Shown: positions 59,061-64,000 of the stretch, piece by piece
How positions within the stretch are numbered: the first letter of the stretch is position 1
Layout of the letters: every line of letters begins with the position of its first letter
DNA from: Brevundimonas viscosa
GTDB taxonomy: Bacteria > Pseudomonadota > Alphaproteobacteria > Caulobacterales > Caulobacteraceae
Direction: 5' to 3'
Assembly: GCF_900116065.1 (NCBI RefSeq)
Contig: NZ_FOZV01000001.1
Coordinates: 186,001-250,000, forward strand
DNA: 64,000 bases
Made by a program: the position numbers and the translations under genes
The notes under the pieces: generated by a model
What the model saw: the letters and a program-made list of their open reading frames with translations, nothing else
Told to the model about the DNA's origin: nothing
Databases searched by the model: none

Positions 59061-59744
59061 ATGACCGCCTTCGACTACGCCGCCCTCGCCCTGTTTCTGC
59101 TGTGCTGGCTGGGCTACGGCCCGCTGCTGCGGCTGCTGGCGATGCGCAGCGGTACGTTGAACGACGACATGATGGTGGTGCGCCGGGCGTGGATGGACGC
59201 CATGGTCCACCGCGAGGTGCGCATCGTCGACAGCCAGTTGATGGGCCATACCATCAACTCCGGCGGCTTTTTCGCCTCCACCAATCTGCTGCTCATCGCG
59301 GCCGTGGCGGGCATCCTGTTCGGCGGCGAGCAGGCCCTGCGCGGGGTCGCCGAGGTGGGGCCGGGCGAGGTCTCGAGCCGGCTGCTCGAGGCCAAGCTGG
59401 CCCTGGTGCTTCTCTGCCTCGCCCGCGGCCTGCTCGACTTCATCTGGTCGATCCGCCAGATGAACTACGCGCTGGCCCTGATCGGGGCGGCGCCGGAGCT
59501 GCACACCGAGGCCGACCGGCGCGGCTTGGGCGAGGCGGCCGGGGCGCTGCTGAACCCGGCGCTCAGCGCCTTCAGCCAGGGGGTGCGCGGCTATTATTTC
59601 GCCCTCGCGGCGGCGGCCTGGCTGTTCGGACCGGTGTGGCTGGCGCTTGGCGTGGTCGCGGTCTTCTGCCTGCTGGTCTGGCGACAGGCGGCGTCGCCGG
59701 CGGCGCGGGCCATCCGCAGCGCACGTCGGCTGCTGGAGCCGTGA
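59061..59744 (+). CDS. DUF599 family membrane protein
   Basis: A 227-residue protein with four predicted membrane helices (about 5-25, 70-90, 112-130, 180-205). The N-terminal R-R-AWMDAMVHREVRIVDSQL stretch and NSGGFFASTNLLLIAAV are characteristic of DUF599 (UPF-like, plants and bacteria). Function unknown. It starts at ATG 59061 and ends at 59744; a candidate small RNA follows. Confidence 0.85.
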   Translation: MTAFDYAALALFLLCWLGYGPLLRLLAMRSGTLNDDMMVVRRAWMDAMVHREVRIVDSQLMGHTINSGGFFASTNLLLIAAVAGILFGGEQALRGVAEVGPGEVSSRLLEAKLALVLLCLARGLLDFIWSIRQMNYALALIGAAPELHTEADRRGLGEAAGALLNPALSAFSQGVRGYYFALAAAAWLFGPVWLALGVVAVFCLLVWRQAASPAARAIRSARRLLEP

Positions 59745-59879
59745 ACCTGCAGATACGGCCACGTCTGTTCGCAGTCGCGCAGGCCGCGCGGTCGATTTTG
59801 CCGCTGTAAGCGGTTACGAGGCCCGTCGACGGCTGAAGCGTGCCGTTACATCGTGTGAACGCGGGTGCGAAATGGCGGC

Positions 59880-59909
59880 TTGACGATTTGTGCGCTGCAC
59901 ACTAGCTTT
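59880..59909 (+). promoter_or_regulatory. Predicted housekeeping promoter for a small RNA
   Basis: TTGACG (-35) at 59880-59885 and CTAGCTTT (-10 region, resembling the Caulobacter GCTANAWC element) at 59902-59909 with a 16-bp spacer. No ORF begins after it; a strong terminator stands about 85 bp downstream. Confidence 0.5.
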
Positions 59910-59914
59910 CCTGA

Positions 59915-59998
59915 CGACGCCGCGAGGCGTTATGCCCTTCCTGGGCGTTTCCTCCCTATAGACTTTCCATGCCGCGCCTCCGGGCGCGGCTTTTTTTT
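59915..59998 (+). ncRNA. Candidate small RNA with a C-rich unpaired segment
   Basis: A putative transcript of about 84 nt from the promoter above to an eight-T terminator. It can fold into ACGCC-GCGA-GGCGT (59917-59930) and GCCC-ttcct-GGGC (59934-59946), then an unpaired stretch with CCTCCC (59951-59956) and the terminator hairpin GCCGCGCC-TCCG-GGCGCGGC (59971-59990). C-rich single-stranded segments are used by several alphaproteobacterial sRNAs to pair with Shine-Dalgarno sequences. No known RNA family was recognised. Confidence 0.45.
59971..59998 (+). terminator. Strong intrinsic terminator
   Basis: GCCGCGCC, TCCG loop, GGCGCGGC, then eight T residues. It ends 4 bp before the convergent amidohydrolase gene. 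It could terminate a small RNA or read-through from the DUF599 gene. Confidence 0.9.
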
Positions 59999-60001
59999 GG
60001 C

Positions 60002-60871
60002 TCAGGCGGTCGTCGCCAGCAGCCGGGCGATGACCCGCGCCACGCCCCTGCCGGCGCGGCTCCAGCCCGGGCCGGGGCGTCGCGCCGCCTCGTCCCAGTA
60101 GAGGGCGCGGTTCAGCTCGACCTGGATGGCGTGAAAGCCCTCGTCGGGCCGGCCCCAGCGCTGGGTCGTCCAGCCGCCGGCGTAGGGCCGGTTCAGGGCC
60201 ACGCGCCAGCCGAGCGCCTCGAACTCGGCGCGCAGCCGACGGGTCAGCTCAGCCCCGCAGGCGCCGCCGTGCCGATCGCCCAGCACCACGTCGGGCCCCC
60301 GCGCGCCGCCGCGCCCGGCCGCCGCGCGGGCCGGCATGGAGTGCCAGTCGACCAGCACCGCCTCGCCGCACCGTTCGCGGGCCGCGGCCATCTCGGCGGC
60401 GAGGGCGGCGTGGTAGGGGGCGTGGACCCGGGCCAGCCGGGCCTCGACCTCGGCGCGGGTCAGTCTGCGACGGTAGAGCGGCCGCCCGTCGCCGGTCAGC
60501 CGGGGCACCACCCCGTAGCCCGCCATGGCGCGCGGCGAGGCGGGAGCGTCGACCCCCTCCACCAGGGCGGGATCGAGATCTCCCGGCGCGCGGTTGAGGT
60601 CGACCCAGGTGCGGGCGATCCGTCCCAGCACCAATACCGCGCCGCGGGCGAGGCCGGGTGCGATCAGTTGGTCGACGAGGGCGTCCTCGGCGCTGCGCAG
60701 GCTGGCCTCGGGCAGATCCGGATCGGCGCCGAGGTCCGGCGGATAGACGACGCCCGAATGGGGCGAGGCGAACACGAAGCGGCCCGGCGCGTCGGGACGC
60801 AGCACCTCGACCGCTTCCGCCGCCCCGTCCGCGCCGGCGTCCCCCGCAGCCTCGTCCTCGCCCGCATGCAT
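60002..60871 (-). CDS. N-formylglutamate amidohydrolase family protein
   Basis: A 289-residue zinc-type hydrolase of the N-formylglutamate amidohydrolase family: FASPHSGVVYPPDLGAD (about 34-50), RTWVDLNRAPGDLDP, VLVDWHSMPARAA and VALNRPYAGGWTTQRWG. Known members remove formate from N-formylglutamate in histidine breakdown, but this subgroup, found next to cpdR in many alphaproteobacteria, has no proven substrate to my knowledge. It is divergent from cpdR across 141 bp. Confidence 0.88.
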   Translation of the reverse strand: MHAGEDEAAGDAGADGAAEAVEVLRPDAPGRFVFASPHSGVVYPPDLGADPDLPEASLRSAEDALVDQLIAPGLARGAVLVLGRIARTWVDLNRAPGDLDPALVEGVDAPASPRAMAGYGVVPRLTGDGRPLYRRRLTRAEVEARLARVHAPYHAALAAEMAAARERCGEAVLVDWHSMPARAAAGRGGARGPDVVLGDRHGGACGAELTRRLRAEFEALGWRVALNRPYAGGWTTQRWGRPDEGFHAIQVELNRALYWDEAARRPGPGWSRAGRGVARVIARLLATTA

Positions 60872-61012
60872 CCGTCACGCATAGCCTGTTTCGCCGCTTC
60901 ATCCACAGCCGGCGCGAACGCCCCGGTTCGCCGGACCGGTGTTTTTCATCGCGGGTTTACCGCTCCGGGCCTAGCCTCGCGGTTCTGAAGATCGGGGCGG
61001 ACGAACAATCCA

Positions 61013-61369
61013 ATGGCGCGCATCCTTCTGGCCGAAGACGATCACTCGCTTCGCGGCTTCCTGACCCGCGCTCTCGAGCGCGCCGGGCACTCGGTGGTCG
61101 ACTGCGAGAACGGCGACGACGCCATCGATGCCCTGGACCAGGGCCCGTGGGACCTGCTGCTGACCGACATCGTCATGCCCGGGGCCGACGGCATCGAGGT
61201 GGCGCGCATCGCCGCCGCCCGCCAGCCGGGCATCCGCATCATGTTCATCACCGGCTTCGCCGCCGTGGCCCTGTCGGCCGCCCAGGCCAGCCCCCAGGCC
61301 AAGGTTCTCTCCAAGCCGGTGCACCTGCGCGACCTGGTCGGCGAGGTCGAACGGATGGTGGCGGCCTAA
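61013..61369 (+). CDS. cpdR: Cell-cycle response regulator CpdR
   Basis: A 118-residue single-domain receiver. Residues Asp9/Asp10 (LLAEDDHSL), phosphoacceptor Asp52 in LLTDIVMPGADG, the highly CpdR-specific IMFITGFAAVALS and VLSKPVHLRDLVGEVERM confirm it. In Caulobacter, unphosphorylated CpdR primes ClpXP for degradation of PdeA, McpA and indirectly CtrA, and phosphorylation by the CckA-ChpT relay blocks this. The start is MARILLAEDD at 61013. It sits between the amidohydrolase and tRNA-Val, a synteny usual in this group. Confidence 0.95.
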   Translation: MARILLAEDDHSLRGFLTRALERAGHSVVDCENGDDAIDALDQGPWDLLLTDIVMPGADGIEVARIAAARQPGIRIMFITGFAAVALSAAQASPQAKVLSKPVHLRDLVGEVERMVAA

Positions 61370-61507
61370 CTGCAAGGGGCGCCGACGCCCGGCTCGTGGA
61401 GACTCGCCGCCTGGGCGGGGCTCCGGGCCGCGCGGACCGGGTCCGGCCGGTCCGCCGGCGGCTTGGGGGCGTCGGCGCGGAGGCGTTGCCGACCAGCCGT
61501 TTGGCTC

Positions 61508-61536
61508 TTGCGGTCGGCGTCGAGGCCGGGTTATAG
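61508..61536 (+). promoter_or_regulatory. Predicted promoter of tRNA-Val
   Basis: TTGCGG (61508-61513), 17-bp spacer, TTATAG (61531-61536). Transcription would begin about 40 nt before the tRNA. Confidence 0.55.
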
Positions 61537-61582
61537 ACCGCGCCTTCCCGCCCCCGGGCACCCCCGAGGGCCGTCACGGCGG

Positions 61583-61657
<75 letters not shown>

Positions 61658-61716
61658 CTTTTCAATCAAACCTGCCGCCCCCGGCCGAGCTGATCCGGGG
61701 ATCGCGGGCGCGCGTT

Positions 61717-61911
61717 CTAGCCGAGCGGCTTCTGGTAGATTCCGGCCGGGCGGACCCGCTCGCCCAACACCCGCGCGATGTCGTCCAGCACCTCGTCGCT
61801 GTCGCGATGGCGCGCTTCGGCCAGCAGTTCGCGAATGCGGCGCAGCCGGGCGTCGCTCGCGTCCTCGCCGGCGCCGCGAACCTCGCGTATCACCTGATCG
61901 GTCATGCCCAT
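61717..61911 (-). CDS. Small protein of unknown function
   Basis: A 64-residue protein, MGMTDQVIREVRG and a helical, charged middle (RLRRIRELLAEARHRDSDEVL), ending RPAGIYQKPLG. The ATG at 61911 has GGAG 7 nt upstream; a second ATG follows two codons later. It resembles no family I know and has no membrane or signal segment. It lies between tRNA-Val and a glutathione transferase, 58 bp from the latter on the same strand. Confidence 0.6.
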   Translation of the reverse strand: MGMTDQVIREVRGAGEDASDARLRRIRELLAEARHRDSDEVLDDIARVLGERVRPAGIYQKPLG

Positions 61912-61969
61912 CGATCTTCTCCTTCGCCGGGAGAACCTTGACGGCGGGGCGCGGGTTCCCGCCGGCGGG

Positions 61970-62671
61970 TCAGCCGCGCGAGGGAATCTCAAGGCCGCGC
62001 TGCACCGCGGGCCGCGCCAGTCCGCGCTCGAGCCAGGCGGGCACGCGCTTCAGCGAGTCGAACGCCACCAGGTCGCGGGCTTCGTAGAAGCCGATCAGAT
62101 TGCGCACCCAGCCCAGGGTGGCGATGTCGGCGATGGTGTAGTCGCCCATGATCCAGTCGCGGCCGGCGAGACGGTCTTCGAGCACCCCGAGCAAGCGTTT
62201 CGACTCGCTCACGTAGCGCTGCAGCGGGCGCTTGTCCTCATAGTCGCGACCGGCGAAGCGGTGGAAAAAGCCGACCTGGCCGAACATTGGCCCGATGGCG
62301 GCCATCTGGAACATGACCCACTGCAGGGTCTGGTAGCGGGCGGCGGGATCGGGCGGCAGGAGCTTGTCGGTCTTTTCGGCGAGGTAGACGAGGATGGCGC
62401 CGGATTCGAACAGGGCCAGCGGCGTCCCGCCCGGGCCGTCGGGGTCGAGGATGGCGGGGATCTTGCCGTTGGGGTTCAGCGACAGGAACTCGGGCGTCCA
62501 GCTCTCGTCCTTCATGATGTCGACGAGGTGGGCCTCGTACGGCAGGCCGATCTCCTCCAGCATGATCGAGACCTTCACTCCGTTGGGCGTGTTCAGCGAA
62601 TAGAGCTGCAGGACCTCCGGGTTCCGCGCGGGCCAGCGGCGGGTGATCGGGAAGGCGGACAGGTCGGCCAT
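61970..62671 (-). CDS. Glutathione S-transferase, Nu-class/YghU-like
   Basis: A 233-residue GST. The thioredoxin-like N-terminal domain has LQLYSLNTPNGVKVSIMLEE (Asn/Thr in place of Tyr/Ser, as in YghU and GstB), LSLNPNGKIPAILDPDG and ALFESGAILVYLAEKT, the glutathione-binding ESGAI. The helical C-terminal domain contains MFQMAAIGPMFGQVGFFHRF. Nu-class members act as disulfide-bond oxidoreductases. Start at ATG 62671 is preceded by AAGGAG; divergent from the mutase gene. Confidence 0.92.
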   Translation of the reverse strand: MADLSAFPITRRWPARNPEVLQLYSLNTPNGVKVSIMLEEIGLPYEAHLVDIMKDESWTPEFLSLNPNGKIPAILDPDGPGGTPLALFESGAILVYLAEKTDKLLPPDPAARYQTLQWVMFQMAAIGPMFGQVGFFHRFAGRDYEDKRPLQRYVSESKRLLGVLEDRLAGRDWIMGDYTIADIATLGWVRNLIGFYEARDLVAFDSLKRVPAWLERGLARPAVQRGLEIPSRG

Positions 62672-62789
62672 CGGAAGCTCCTTCAGACTAAGCCCTGATG
62701 TGGGGGCCCGCCCCTGAACTGCAACGCAGGATGTGGCGGAATGCGCCCACCTCTGGACCCCGCCGCCGCAAGGAGGCATGGGAGCAGCC

Positions 62790-64000
62790 ATGTCGCTGAC
62801 CTTTCCGACCCCCTCGCCCGCCGAGTGGCGCGCGCTCGCCGAGAAGGCGCTGAAGGACCGGCCGCTTGAGAGCCTGGTGCACCTCGATCCCGACGGCCTG
62901 GCGGTGAGGCCGCTGTACGCGGCGGCGACCGGTGTGGAGCCGCTGTTCGCCGCGCGCGGCTCGGACGCATACGGTCGGGCGTGGGACCTTCGGACCCTGG
63001 TGGAGGCCGACGACGCCGGCGAGGCGAACGCCGCCGTGTTGGCCGATCTCGCCGGCGGCGCGGCGTCGGTCCTGCTCGGCGGCGGCGTGGCGCGTGACGC
63101 GGCCGGGCTGGCGCGGGCGCTGGACGGGGTGGCGCTGGAGCTGGCGGCGGTGGGCCTGGACGCGGGCCTGGAGGGCCCGGCGGCGGCGGAGGCGCTGGCG
63201 GCGACGGCCAAGGGCGCGCCGCGGGCGAAGCTGATGTTCCACCTGGATCCGCTGTCGGCCTTCGCGGAGACGGGCGCAGCCCCCCGGGCCATGGAGGATC
63301 ATCTCGCCGAGGCGGCGCATACGGCGGCGCGGCATGCCGCGGCCTATCCGGAGGCGACCTTCTTCCTCGCCTCGGGGCGCGTCGCGCACGAGGCCGGCGG
63401 CTCGATAGCCCAAGAGCTGGCCTTCGCGGCGGCGAACGCCGTGGCGCTGGTGAAGGCGGCGACGGCGGCCGGGATGTCGGCGGAGCAGGCGCTGAGGGGG
63501 ATGGTGCTCGGCGTCTCCGTCGACCAGACCTATTTCGACGGCCTCGCCAAGCTCCGGGCGCTGCGGCTGATGTGGCGCTCGATCGGCAAAGCCTTCGGAA
63601 CCGAGGCGCCGGCGATCATCGAGACGCGGTCGTCGCGGCGGATGCTGGCGGCGCGCGATCCGTGGCCGAACCTGCTGCGGCTGACGGCGGCGGGCTTCGC
63701 CGGGGCCGTGGGCGGGGCGGACGCGGTGGTGTTGGACGGCTTCACCCGGGCCGCCGGGCGGCCCGGGGCCTTCGCCCGGCGGCAGGCGCGCAACACCCAG
63801 CTGGTGCTGATGGAGGAGTCCCACCTCGGCCGGGTCGACGACCCGGCGGCGGGGTCGTGGTTCCTCGACCAGCGCACGAGGGAACTGGCCGAAGCGGGCT
63901 GGGAGGCGTTCCGGATCATCGAGGCCGAGGGCGGACTGGTCGAGGCGCTGCGCGGCGGGCTGGTCCAGCCGCGCGTGGCGCGGGCCCGCCAGGCGCTGGA
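62790..64000 (+). CDS. mutA: Methylmalonyl-CoA mutase small subunit, N-terminal part
   Basis: The frame is open to the end of the window, so the gene is incomplete (403 codons seen). The sequence has the TIM-barrel and fold of the MUT family: LVHLDPDGLAVRPLYAAATG, HTAARHAAAYPEATFFLASG, QELAFAAANAVALVKAATAAG and IETRSSRRMLAARDPWPNLL, then QLVLMEESHLGRVDDPAAGSW. It lacks the catalytic set of the large subunit, as the small subunit does. It works with MutB in propionate metabolism. The ATG at 62790 follows GGGAG; an in-frame ATG at 62778 has its AAGGAGG too close (1 nt). mutB is expected downstream. Confidence 0.9.
   Translation, partial: MSLTFPTPSPAEWRALAEKALKDRPLESLVHLDPDGLAVRPLYAAATGVEPLFAARGSDAYGRAWDLRTLVEADDAGEANAAVLADLAGGAASVLLGGGVARDAAGLARALDGVALELAAVGLDAGLEGPAAAEALAATAKGAPRAKLMFHLDPLSAFAETGAAPRAMEDHLAEAAHTAARHAAAYPEATFFLASGRVAHEAGGSIAQELAFAAANAVALVKAATAAGMSAEQALRGMVLGVSVDQTYFDGLAKLRALRLMWRSIGKAFGTEAPAIIETRSSRRMLAARDPWPNLLRLTAAGFAGAVGGADAVVLDGFTRAAGRPGAFARRQARNTQLVLMEESHLGRVDDPAAGSWFLDQRTRELAEAGWEAFRIIEAEGGLVEALRGGLVQPRVARARQAL

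Noticed and set aside
59865-60101. A 78-codon plus-strand frame over the small-RNA candidate
   Set aside because: It runs through a strong terminator and into the antisense of the amidohydrolase gene; it has no plausible ribosome site.
60002-60871. HutG within a histidine-utilisation operon
   Set aside because: No hut genes are nearby and the cpdR neighbourhood suggests the separate alphaproteobacterial subgroup; the substrate is left open.

Overview
The window is a dense, high-GC (roughly 70% by eye) bacterial chromosome segment with no phage, integrase, transposase or CRISPR array. Gene content points to an alphaproteobacterium of the order Caulobacterales (Caulobacter/Phenylobacterium/Brevundimonas-like). 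The evidence is a CpdR-type cell-cycle receiver next to an N-formylglutamate amidohydrolase and tRNA-Val, an EipA-like DUF1134 envelope protein, DUF2794, DUF6356 and DUF2007 proteins, a sphingomonad/caulobacter-style TonB receptor, and infC with an AUU start. The genus cannot be fixed from sequence alone.

Layout. 1-4.3 kb: tail of an OPT-family oligopeptide transporter, the GTPase TypA/BipA, an exported PRC-barrel-like Pro/Ala-rich protein and a GlsB/YeaQ membrane protein. 4.4-9.5 kb: an HTH regulator, histidinol-phosphatase HisN, an alpha/beta hydrolase, two tandem exported methyltransferase-fold proteins, and a small heat-shock protein with a possible RNA thermometer. 9.5-12 kb: two coupled pentapeptide-repeat proteins. 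12-20.5 kb: sugar-phosphate and cell-wall precursor metabolism (a shortened RibD-like deaminase, GpmA, a phosphomannomutase/phosphoglucomutase, a YeiH-type exporter, divergent glmM/glmS, galU). 20.5-30 kb: two tiny paralogous lipoproteins, an esterase, a family 9 glycosyltransferase, then translation genes infC - (frameshifted MFS) - rpmI - rplT - pheS - two unknown paralogues - pheT.

30-35.4 kb: EipA-like protein, SqdB-like sulfolipid enzyme with a second SDR, GNAT, ThpR, a Bax-inhibitor-1/YccA protein and DUF2794. 35.7-40.3 kb: an apparent envelope-stress unit (response regulator, histidine kinase, HtrA protease, all on the minus strand) divergent from a DUF3313 lipoprotein. 40.3-43.2 kb: glutaryl-CoA dehydrogenase and a CaiB-type CoA transferase, a plausible glutarate-degradation pair. 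43.6-50.5 kb: the TCA-cycle block sucC-sucD-odhA-odhB, with an E2 that carries two lipoyl domains. 50.6-58 kb: MFS transporter, TonB-dependent receptor, TetR and LytTR regulators, a carotenoid/stilbene-type oxygenase and DUF2141. 58.3-64 kb: pyrophosphatase, DUF599, a candidate small RNA, N-formylglutamate amidohydrolase, CpdR, tRNA-Val(GAC), a small ORF, a glutathione transferase and the start of the methylmalonyl-CoA mutase small subunit.

The least expected items are three dispersed heptamer-built inverted repeats (4.9, 30.8 and 41.9 kb), the pair of unknown coupled paralogues inside the pheS-pheT operon, the pair of exported methyltransferase-like proteins, the 14-nt-overlapping lipoprotein paralogues, and a C-rich small-RNA candidate at 59.9 kb. 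Most of the remainder is housekeeping.
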